From: Hysterangium stoloniferum
Lineage: Eukaryota > Basidiomycota > Agaricomycetes > Hysterangiales > Hysterangiaceae
NCBI GenBank assembly: GCA_015178975.1
Contig: WHVD01000281.1
Location: forward strand, 1-64,000
Length of the DNA: 64,000 nucleotides
Direction: 5' to 3'
The translations under genes and the position numbers were made by a program. Below are positions 1-9,315 of this stretch, piece by piece (position 1 is the stretch's first letter; the number at the start of each line of letters is the position of its first letter). The notes under the pieces were generated by a model, which ran no database searches, was not told the DNA's origin, and saw only the letters and a list, made by a program, of their open reading frames with translations.

Positions 1-2
1 TC

Positions 3-2507
3 ACTAATGCCCCGTCTGTTTTTCAGCGTTTTATCAACGACATTTTCTCCGACATGCTCGATGTATGCGTCATTGTTTACTTGGACGACATTCTTATCTA
101 CTCCGAGAATCCCGCGGAACACGACAAACAAGTCCGTGAGGTTCTCCGGAGGCTCAGACAACATGGTTTATTCGCAAATGGTAAAAAATGTACTTTTGAC
201 ACGGACTCCGTGGAATACCTAGGTTTCATGATGGGACCCGATGGACTCCGCATGGACAAAACTAAAGTACAAGTCATCAAAGATTGGCCCGAACCCTGAA
301 AAGTTAAAGATATACAATCCTTCCTCGGCTTTGCCAATTTTTACAGACGTTTTATCCATGGATATTCCGACATCACGGTACCCCTTACCCGTCTTACGCG
401 TAAGGGTACTCCATGGAATTTTAACGATAAGTGTCAAAAAGCTTTCAATCTTTTAAAAAATTCTTTTTCCACAGCTCCTATTCTGTCGCATTGGAAACCG
501 GACTTCCCGCTCATTGTTGAAACGGACGCCTCCGACTATGCACTTGGAGCCATTCTCTCTATCCAGGACTCCGACGGAGAAGTCCACCCCGTGGCTTTTC
601 TGTCCCGGACTTTTACCGGAGCAGAGCTCAACTACGACGTTCATGATAAAGAACTTCTGGCAATCTTTTCAGCTTTCAAAGTGTGGTGACACTATTTGGA
701 AGGTTCAGGAGCTCCTATTGACGTTGTAACAGATCACAAAAACCTGGAATACTTTTCTACCACAAAACTCTTGACCCGTCGGCAGGCCCGCTGGTCTGAA
801 TATCTCTCCGCCTTCAACATGATTATCCGTTTTCGACCCGGCCGTCTCGGCGGCAAACCCGACGCTTTAACTAGACGATGGGACGTCTATCCTAAAGAGG
901 GGAGCAACGACTATGCAACGGTAAATCCGCACAACCTGAAACCTATTTTCACGAATCAACAACTTACCGCATCGGTCCGCGCAACTTTCCTCGTCAATCC
1001 CATTGTCCGTGGAATTATCCTTATGGATATCGAAAAGTTACATCAAGATATTCTATCGGCAATTCTGCTAGACCCAGTTACTAAAGCTCATCTGGACAAT
1101 CCCGTGGACCCCGATCAACCTCGGTGGTCTCTTGATCATCATGGTTTCATTAGACTTGACGATAGGATCTATGTACCGGACTCCGACGGCCTCCGCCTCA
1201 GGATCCTTCAATACAAACATGATCATCCACTCTCAGGACATTTTGGGTACAACAAAACTCTATCATTAATAAGAAGAGAATATACTTGGCCCGGACTCCG
1301 TGGATTCGTTAAGCACTATTGTAAATCTTGCACTACTTGTCCCCGCTCGAAATCTCAGCGACACAAGCCATACGGCCTTTTGAAACAACTCCCGGTACCG
1401 GAACACCCGTGGAATTCTATATCTATGGATTTCATTGAACACCTACCGGATTCCGAAGGCTTTTCCGCTATTCTAGTCGTTGTTGACAGATTCTCAAAAC
1501 AAGGTATATTCATCCCTACTTATGATACAATTACGTCCGTGCAGTTAGCGGAACTTTTCATTATCCACGTATTTTCCAAGCACGGAGTTCCGTCCCACGT
1601 GACTTCCGATTGAGGATCAGAGTTCGTGTCTCACTTCTTTAGATCCCTCGGAAAATCCTTGGACATGACATTACATTTCACGTCCGGACATCATCCGGAA
1701 GGTGACGGACAAACCGAACGCGTCAACCAGACATTGGAACAATACCTCCACGTATATTGCAACTATCAACAGGACAATTGGAAAACCTTGTTACCACTTG
1801 CAGAGTTTGCTTACAACAATGCACCCTCGGCCACTACTGGCGTTTCCCCGTTCTTTGCAAATAAAGGATATAATCCAAACATTACAGTACATCCAGAACG
1901 AAATCTCGCCTCTGTTCGTGCTCAAGAGTTCACCACGGACCTCCACGAGCTCCACGAGGAACTCCGGACTGCAATACTGTCCGCCCAAGAGCAATACCAA
2001 CATTCAGTGGACAAACACCGGATCCCGCCACCCAACTTCAAGATTGGCGACTGGGTTTATGTCAAAGCTCAAGTCTTCCGGACTACCCGTCCATCAAAGA
2101 AGCTTGCTGAAAAATATTTAGGTCCCTTTGAAATTATCGCACAAGTAGGTTCAGTTTCTTGGACTCTACGGCTTCCAGATAGCATGCGCGCGGTACACCC
2201 GGTATTTCATGTCTCTATGCTAGAACCTTGTACTGCTAACACTATCCCGGATCGCGTGCAATCTCCGCCTCCTCCTGTCGTCATTGACGGAGAACCCGAG
2301 TTTGAAATCTCGCAGATTTTAGATTCAAAAATTGACAAGCGTCGACGCACTTGTAAACTGCTTTACTTGGTCAAGTGGGCGGGTTACGAGGGCACCGATG
2401 AAGAAACCTCATGGATTTTGGCCACGGAACTCGGTAATGCCACGGAAATCGTTACTGACTTTCATACAGCTTACCCACTCAAACCTGGACCATTATCGTC
2501 TCTCTGA
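3..2507 (+). pseudogene. pol: gypsy pol, 3' part (RT-RNase H-integrase-chromodomain), three TGA stops
   Basis: One reading frame runs from the window edge to the stop at 2505-2507, broken by TGA at 297-299, 687-689 and 1611-1613. Visible parts: RT catalytic YLDD (about 81-92), RNase H with ETDASDY (about 519-540), integrase zinc finger HHCC (about 1220-1345), and the integrase core with the MDFIEH Asp, the TSD Asp followed at once by the third stop, and the Glu in the GDGQTER region. The last 90 codons are a chromodomain (LLYLVKWAGY, EETSW), which places it among the chromoviruses that target heterochromatin. Comparison with element C shows the first two stops replace CGA (Arg) and the third replaces an Arg codon. 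Function is lost; family assignment is firm. Confidence 0.93.
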
Positions 2508-2717
2508 CCGCACTCCGCAGACCCCGTGTTACGTTTGGACTCATTTTCACTATTCCCTGTCGCCCTATGTCTCTCTTTGCTTTTACAGGTTCTGACATGT
2601 CTTGTCAAGTCTTTAAGCGGATTCCCCGCGGACTTTGGCTTTGACTTTTAATTTTTATGTTTTTCTTTCACACTTTGCTTTTATGATCCAAATTATTTTT
2701 TATTCTATACTACTTTT

Positions 2718-3708
2718 TCAGTCTACATTTATGGGACTGTTCTTTTTCCCTGCTTCCTCAGCTATCTCCTCTGGGAGCTCCGCGACCTCCACGGCAACCC
2801 CGTCCTCATCCGATCCGGCATCCTCGGAACTCCCGACTTGCGGCTCCTTATAGACATAGCCGCCATACTCCGCCAGGAACTTCCAAAACTCCTCGCGGAG
2901 TCCGGACAGCTCCTTTGCCACCACAATTTGGACCTTGTTGCTCTTCTGGAGCAACTCATTTTGGGCCTCGATGCCCTCGGCGATCCGTCCAAGGACCTCG
3001 TCCAACCCGGACAACCCGTCCGTCCCGCTTATGTCTCGCGCCCCGGATCCCGTGGCCTGCTCGTGCACAAGCGAGCACCTCGCCTTGAGGTGCGCGCATT
3101 GATAACATCCCGGCCCCCGGCCGGCCTTTCGGTTGCATTCCATGTTCCAGTCGTTGCAACCGGAACACCGCGGCTCGTTCCGCGTCGGAAGACGGACTGG
3201 CGCCGCCTTCCTTGCCTTCTATTGATATGGTCAGTTTCTGCGGGTATTCCATGGACATGAGGCCTACCTTTTGGGGGCTCTCTGGCTCCCCCTCGGACTC
3301 CGACTCCACCTCTGTCGCTTTGCGCTGAAAATCACAAGTCAGTAAAAAAAAAAAATCGACAAGTTGAATATTGGTACTTACCTTTCCCGCAACAATGGCG
3401 GCCCTCTCCGCGGCCAACCGGGCTTTCTCCGCAGCCACCCGGGTGTTTTCCGCAGCCACTCGTGCAGCCTCCTCCGCCTCACGTTCCCTCTCCTTTGCGG
3501 CCTCTTCCTCCGCGGCCAATGCTTCCTGGTACTCTCTGTCCAGGGCCTCCTCAGCCTCCCTCGCCTCTCTCTCTGCTGCTTCACGAAGCTGGCGCTGCTC
3601 TTCTCGCCGCACCAACAATTGGGCCGCCGTCCACGGCGCCCGATACAGAGTGCCCGTGGAGGGCCCTGCTGTCGGCATTGGCTTGCGTGGTGTTGGTTTT
3701 GGTCCCAT
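2718..3708 (-). CDS. Retrotransposon-borne antisense gene: coiled coil plus Zn(II)2Cys6-like protein
   Basis: Model: complement(2718..3218, 3268..3324, 3382..3708), 294 aa, two introns (57 and 49 bp, GT-AG), both phase 0. The ATG at 3708 sits in ACCATGG context; a TATA-like box lies at 3760-3767. Residues about 25-109 are Glu/Arg/Ala-rich with heptad character (coiled coil). Exon 2 (110-128) is acidic. Exon 3 carries cysteines at about 146, 149, 156, 166, 169 and 176, spacing C-x2-C-x6-C-x9-C-x2-C-x6-C, which fits the fungal Zn2Cys6 cluster. A second amphipathic stretch (ILE-rich, LLQKSNK) follows. It runs convergent to pol, with stops about 210 bp apart. Function is inferred only: DNA or nucleic-acid binding, perhaps control of the element. 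It is open in all three exons although pol next to it is dead. Confidence 0.75.
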
Positions 3709-3759
3709 GGTGACGAAGATGGGGGTAATAAAGAAGAAGAAATTTCTATTTTTCAATTT

Positions 3760-3767
3760 TTTATATA
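3760..3767 (-). promoter_or_regulatory. TATA-like box of the element A antisense gene
   Basis: On the minus strand the sequence reads TATATAAA, 52 bp upstream of the ATG at 3708. Element C (37352-37359) and element B (25565-25572) have a TATAAAA box 50-57 bp before their own ATG. All three copies also have TCATGTGA a short way upstream. This points to a promoter for the accessory gene separate from the LTR promoter. Confidence 0.5.
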
Positions 3768-3918
3768 TGCTCGTCGCGTTTGAACCTTACCTTCCAGATC
3801 ACATGACTCTTTGACACATACGTGTAACCGACATGACTTTTGACACATGCGCGTAGCCAACAAGAACCTTATTTAGGTCTAGAGCCTCTTTGGGACTTCG
3901 GCATAAAGGGAGGATACT

Positions 3919-4751
3919 GTTACGACCGGACAAATCCCGCCGGACTCCGGGCACTAACTCGTACGCCCCCACGCGCTACAAGCACCAATCGTCTGTTTAT
4001 AGGATTTCCTGCCCGGACTCCGTTACGTCAAGACTCGTTACGTTCGACCTCATTAAGACACATATCAGTCACCGGACTTCCCCCAGACCCCGTCTCTGTC
4101 TATGTCCGTCTTCGTCCCACGCATCAGTCACCGGAACCCGCTTAGAATCCCGTCACCGCTCTAATCGAGCCCCGTTCCCGTTTTAGTCAAATGACCTGTC
4201 ACAATTTAGGACTCCGCTCCCGCTCCGTTTCCCGTTATGGGATATACTTTGTCACGATTCGGACTCTGCTCCGTTCCGTCCCGTTCCTAACACCAATTTG
4301 GTGTTTACTATTCCCATTTTATGTTTTGCTCATTTCGTCTCATTATTACTGGATTCGGTATGTCATGCATTCCACGGTCTATATAAACTGGCAGATGTTG
4401 TACATACAATCCAGTCAGAAAATTAGCTTAGATTCCCCCCAGTAATCTAATACATTTTCCTCTCTAAAACCCTACTCTTATCAGACCGCTCGCACTAGTC
4501 GGAGCCCACGGGCTCCGGCGCATCTATCTCTCTCGACTATCTCGATTCACGACTCTCGACTCACGACTCTCGACTCACGACCTACGACTCACGACCCACG
4601 AACCCCCGCCCGGACTCCCCGGGATTCCCGTCCGCCTGTCTGAAATTGGACAACACGATCTAGCGAGGGCGCAGCCTATAAGCTGAAGCCAAGTCCTACC
4701 GGATATTCCGCGGGTTTCTCCGGAAACCCGCCCTGTGTGTGTATCCTAACA
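3919..4751 (+). repeat. 3' LTR of element A (833 bp)
   Basis: Starts TGTTACGACC and ends CCTAACA, with a purine-rich tract (AAAGGGAGGATAC) just before. It holds a TATATAAA box near 4380, a short array of a 13-bp unit of the TCTCGACTCACGA type (about 4535-4600), and the conserved block described under findings (about 4633-4695). A solo LTR of the same family is at 19354-20132. Confidence 0.9.
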
Positions 4752-4753
4752 TA

Positions 4754-6212
4754 TTCCCTGACAACTCAAGAATAAAAATGCAAAAATATCAAGAATATTT
4801 GTGAATATGCTCTATCATCTCTAGATTATGGAAGTATGGTGCCATTATATAAGCTCCAAATATGAAAATATTATAAATATTTATATACAAGAGACTCATG
4901 TGAAGGGTTTTTTTGCAGGCAACTTTGATGACTATAAATGCTTATAGTCATGTGACCTTGTTGTACTGGAGTATAGATATATCCCCTTTAGCAACTAGTA
5001 ATACCCCAATTCCCAAGATGCACACTTTGTCTCTTGCCAGCCAGAATCATATCCTCTCACTGCTTGATGCTGGTCATTCAGCTAGCCACATTGCAGTTTC
5101 TACTGGTCATAGCATTGGCACAGTCTCAAAGCTTCACTCTAAGCATTGTTCTCATCTCCCTAAGTCCATTGGTGGTCATCCCCCAAAGCTTTCCCCTACC
5201 AACATTCACAGCATCTCATCAGCTCTGGGAAGGCTGACACTGCTGTTGATGTGACCAAAGCCCTTAGGAATCTCACCAACCAGTCCATTTCTACCCAAAC
5301 TGTGTGCAATCATCTTAAGATGGTTGGAATGAAGGCTGTGATGAAGAAGAAAAAGCCCTTTCTTAGCAAGAAGCATAGGAAGGCAAGGAAGGACTTTGCT
5401 ATAGCACATCAGCATTGGACTGTTGAGGACTTGGTGTGGTCTGATGAAACCAAAATCAACAGGTTAGGGTCAGATAGGAGGAAGTGGGTCTGGAAAAAGA
5501 CTGGGGAGGGCTTGAGTAACAGGCTGGTTCAGGGGACTCAGAAGTTTGCAGGAAAATCTGTGATGGTATGGGGGTGCATGCTGTGGGAAGGACCTGGGTA
5601 TGCTTGCAAGATGGATGGGAGGATGGATGGAGACCTTTATCTCAAGATTATGGAGGAGGACCTTCAAGCCAGCCTCAACTATTATGGAAAATCTGTGGAT
5701 GATGTCATCTTCCAGCAAGATAATGATCCCAAGCATACTTGCAAGAAGGCCCAGACTTGGTTTCAAAATAATAAATTCAGTGTCCTCCCATGGCCAGCAC
5801 AGTCTTCAGACCTCAACCCCATCAAACACTTGTGGGATCATATCAAGAGGAGGCTGGGGGAGTATGAGGTTGAACCAAAAGGGATACTGGAGTTGTGGGA
5901 AAGGGTGGAGGAAGAGTGGAACAAGATTGATGGAGAGGTGTGTCAGAATTTGATTGAGAGTATACCTAGGAGGGTTGCAGCTGTGTTGAAGGCAAAGGGT
6001 GGCTATACCAAGTACTGAATATAAGTAGTTTTGTGGGTCAGAGTGGTCAGCAAAAAAACCCTTCGCATAAGTCTCTTGTATATAAATATTTGTAATATTT
6101 CCATATTTGGAGGTCTTGTAATTGCACCATACCTCCATAATCTAGATATGATAGAGCATATTCACAAATATTCTTGATATTTTTGCATTTTTATTCTTTG
6201 AGTTATCAGGGA
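4754..6212 (+). mobile_element. Tc1/mariner-type DNA transposon with about 160-bp terminal inverted repeats
   Basis: Inverted repeats at 4754-4916 and 6050-6212 match closely over their whole length, including the outer TCCCTGA and inner GAAGGGTTTTTTTGC. Both ends are flanked by TA (4752-4753 and 6213-6214), the Tc1/mariner target duplication. The interior carries one transposase pseudogene. The left end lies 2 bp from the end of element A's LTR. A stray inner-repeat-like piece (GCGAAGGGTTTTTTG) recurs at about 6244-6258 outside the right end. Confidence 0.9.
5018..6018 (+). pseudogene. Tc1-family transposase, frameshifted, catalytic Glu replaced (DD34K)
   Basis: The N-terminal helix-turn-helix part starts at ATG 5018 and reads to about 5214. 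The catalytic part continues in another frame to the stop at 6016-6018, so about one base is missing near 5214-5217. Catalytic region: first Asp in VWSDETK, second Asp in FQQDNDPKH, then exactly 34 residues to the position where Tc1 enzymes have Glu in NPIEHLW. Here the codon is Lys (NPIKHLW). Two independent lesions mean it cannot cut DNA itself. Its intact long repeats could still be moved by a related enzyme. Confidence 0.9.
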
Positions 6213-6214
6213 TA

Positions 6215-7567
6215 TACATACATAAGTCTGAAGTACAAAACATGCGAAGGGTTTTTTGAGTCACTGTATTGTGTTATATGCTTTTAAAAGTCAATATTAT
6301 ATACAAAAAACTTTGTTATTGGAGTTAGGGTTAGGGTTGGGATTTACCATACCTCTATGTCTTTTCATAATTCACCCTGGGTCATTTTCTGAATATTCTT
6401 TTAGGCTGCCTCTGAAACATAGCTTCCTCACCCATTCACTCTGCTTTGTACTTCTGAGCTAATCAGAATTTTGGTCTATTTAGAGGCAAATGTGAGATTC
6501 TTGAGTGTCTGGTTCACTGTATTCACTAAACCCATATTACACAACAGCATGAGTATCAGACTTTGAAATTGATAGTGAAATACCTGATTTTCAGTCTCTT
6601 CTGGTTCAGGAATATCACATTTATTCCAAGAGTAAGGAATAAAAGAATATGGACTCCACTATTCCCAATCTCATGTCACTGTGGACACACTGGATGGCAA
6701 TGAGGAGGCAGCTCAGGGGTTTACCAATGACTACATTCACTATGATCAATATCATAATTGGTCTATATTGGTTGTAAACATGAAGGAAGGGTTAGTAACC
6801 TTGGAAATAATCCAATCATTTATCATGGATGTGATATGATTCAGATTCAACTGCCATTGTGAGAACTGTATGTGAACTTGTTTTGATATTTGGATAACCT
6901 CTTACATATTAAAATAACTCCTCTATCTATATATACATGTAGAAATAGTATTTGCAATCCAATCTGAATATGGTGTTCCATCACATTGCATTTAAACCTC
7001 CTTCTCTCTACAGAAAAACCACCATTCCCTTTCTATTTTGGCACATTGAGTAACAACTTTACTTATGGATGACAGAGGCTCTTAAAAATGTCAAATACTA
7101 TGTGTGAAATGCTTTATATTGTGTTATATGCTCTTAAAATGCAAATTATATATATACAGAAACTCTGTTTATTTGCATTAAAATATTTTATACCATCAAG
7201 TCTCTTTATAATTCAACCTGGGTTGTTTTCTGAGTATTCCTTCAGACTGCTTCTCAAACAAAGCTTCCTCACATTCCCTCTGCTTTGTGCTTCTGAGCTA
7301 GTCTGGGTTTTGGTCTATTTAGAGGGAAAATATGAGATTCTTGAGTGTCTGGTTCACTGCCTTCACTAAATTCTGGCCCATGCTATATGAAAGTATGAGT
7401 ATTAATCTGTATCAGATTTTGAAATTGATAGTAAAATACCTGATATTCAGTCTCCTCTGGTTCAAGAATATCACATTCATTCCAAGAGTAGAGAACAAAA
7501 GGATATGGACTCCAGTTATTCTGATGATTACCTGCATCCAATTATTGTTGACAGCTGGCATGCCCTG
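6215..7567. repeat. AT-rich non-coding stretch with a diverged direct duplication
   Basis: Two segments, about 6262-6660 and 7113-7520, align along their length at roughly 80% identity by eye. Shared marks are CTGCTTTGT, TTTGGTCTATTTAGAGG, ATTCTTGAGTGTCTGGTTCACTG and ATTCCAAGAGTA. The unit spacing is about 850 bp. No coding potential or known element was recognised. The short reading frames present are not supported. Confidence 0.55.
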
Positions 7568-8304
7568 TGTTAGGATCCTCACCCTTTGGGCCCCCACAAC
7601 TTGGTCTTACCTTGATAACCTTCCCAGGACCCCAACATCAGTGTCTCAGACTACAGAGCCACCACCTCAGGACCCTGACACTTGTTTTATGTTGACATCC
7701 CTGCCTTTCAGCCTCTGCAACTTGTTCTTACCCTTGTAACCCTCTGGCACCCCAAAACCTGTTTTGTTGTAAATTACCCCTTTAGGGATTCCATTCCATC
7801 TCCATTCTGATACTCTCCTTTCATCTGTTCTACATGTAAACATTATTTGCCACCTTACACCTTTTAGAATACTTTTATCACATTTAGTTCTAGCTTGTTC
7901 CTTGTTCCTTCCAATCCTTCTTTCAATCTGTCATGACTCTCACTTCTCCAATCCGCCCTCTGATCATCTGGCCCACTGTAGTATAAAGCTCTTTCTACAT
8001 ATGCTACAGTTCTCTAGTTTGAAACTTGACCTAGATTACCTTTCTTTTATTTTAAGTTCTCTTTACATTTTTCTTAATACTCTTCACTCTATGACCCTTA
8101 GTATTTTCAGCCCTCTGGTCAAATGAGTTAAGTGTCTTCTTTAGTCTTTATTGTACTATCTGCTCTGTTTTAAATACCAGAACACCCTAACAGTTCATGC
8201 AAAGGTGCAACCCATACACTACATTGAAGCCAAGCTCCACTTTGCCTTATAGAATTGGACCTCTAAAATCATCCCCTTTTGCCCCCCTTGCTTAGATCTT
8301 AACA
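7568..8304 (+). repeat. Solo LTR (737 bp), TSD CCCTG
   Basis: Starts TGTTAGGATCC, ends GATCTTAACA, and is flanked by CCCTG at 7563-7567 and 8305-8309. It has a degenerate copy of the LTR core block (TGAAGCCAAGC, about 8198-8235). A truncated inverted copy of this LTR is at 52200-52741. The element body is gone, as expected from LTR-LTR recombination. Confidence 0.82.
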
Positions 8305-8329
8305 CCCTGCTGCTTTTGAAGTCTCAAAC

Positions 8330-9315
8330 TGTTACAACCGTGTCGTAACCTGTGTCGCAACCCGATGGTCTCCGAGAATACTACTGTCTATCAATGTTCC
8401 AAGTTTTGATCAAGTCATCATTTTGGCAACCTTTGGAACACCGACACTGACGTATACCTTCATGGCGATCAAACCCCATTTACGCCCCTGTCAAATATAC
8501 TCGTACCATCTGGTTATGCTTTGATACGTCCCTTTGCATTATGATGATCTGTTTTACTCTATGTTTCACATATGCCCATATATACTTGTAGCCTGTGGAC
8601 TATTCCCTTTTCTCGTAATCCCACTCTCGGCTAAATCTCGGCTTCCGATCTTATCGTAACCTTCTGGTTTCTAGTCAAGTTTATTTGTCAATCGAGTTTC
8701 CACTCTTCCCTTAGTTAGTAGTTTCTAGATGCCAACAACTCATATATAAACCCACTGTAAATGTAGTTATTAGACAATCAGAATATCAACTTAGATCGAC
8801 TTAGATACCCCTCTAATTTCCGACTCCATTATCTATTCACGACCACCACATTCCAACTCCATCCGATTTACAATTCAACCTACATTTACGACTTCAACCT
8901 GTAATCTCTAACACTCTCAGTCTCTGACTCTCAGTCTCTGACTCTCAGTCTCTGACTCTCAGTCTCTGACTCTCAGTCTCTGACTCTCAGTCTCTGACTC
9001 TCAGTCTCTGACTCTCAGTCTCTGACTCTCAGTCTCTGACTCTCAGTCTCTGACTCTCAGTCTCTGACTCTCAGTCTCTGACACTCTCAGTCTCCGACTC
9101 TTGGTCTCTGACCCCTCAGCCCAACCATCGACTTATCCTTCGGTTTCCAATCAGTAGTTTACCGAGAGGTTTACTTGACAGGACTAGTTTCTGCCTGCCT
9201 GAAATTTAAGGACACCTGACGGTAACTTGTGAGGGTGCAGCACATAAGCTGAAGCCAAGTCGTTCCAATCAGTCCCCATCAGCCTGCCAACATCTGTCAG
9301 TTTCTGTTCTTAACA
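8330..9315 (+). repeat. Solo LTR of the C family, expanded by a 14-bp minisatellite (986 bp), TSD CAAAC
   Basis: Starts TGTTACAACCGTGTC, ends TGTTCTTAACA, and is flanked by CAAAC at 8325-8329 and 9316-9320. It has the family TATA box, the AATCAGAATAT start-site motif, and the core block at about 9191-9262. It is about 260 bp longer than its relatives because of a tandem array of TCTCTGACTCTCAG units at 8912-9105 (about 12 copies, almost perfect). The insertion lies 25 bp from the previous solo LTR. Confidence 0.9.

Larger units (their letters stand above)
1..4751 (+). mobile_element. Element A: Ty3/gypsy chromovirus, 3' part
   Basis: The 3' part of an LTR retrotransposon whose 5' LTR, gag, protease and first half of RT lie left of the window. 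In order it holds the end of RT, RNase H, integrase and a chromodomain (plus strand), a convergent accessory gene (minus strand, 2718-3708), a purine-rich tract ending at 3918, and the 3' LTR (3919-4751). Layout is the same as element C in mirror image. Three in-frame TGA codons make pol non-functional. The base after the LTR (4752) is the start of a Tc1 insertion boundary, so the target duplication cannot be checked. Confidence 0.93.

Noticed and set aside
3371-3814. 147-codon plus-strand reading frame
   Set aside because: Ala/Ser-rich shadow of the coiled-coil exon on the other strand, which has the better start, introns and conserved cysteines.
6324-6341. TTAGGGTTAGGG-like words
   Set aside because: Only two imperfect units in AT-rich repeat DNA; far too short for an interstitial telomere array.
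8912-9105. Regular repeats that could suggest a CRISPR array
   Set aside because: Units are contiguous 14-mers with no spacers, in a eukaryotic LTR; a minisatellite.
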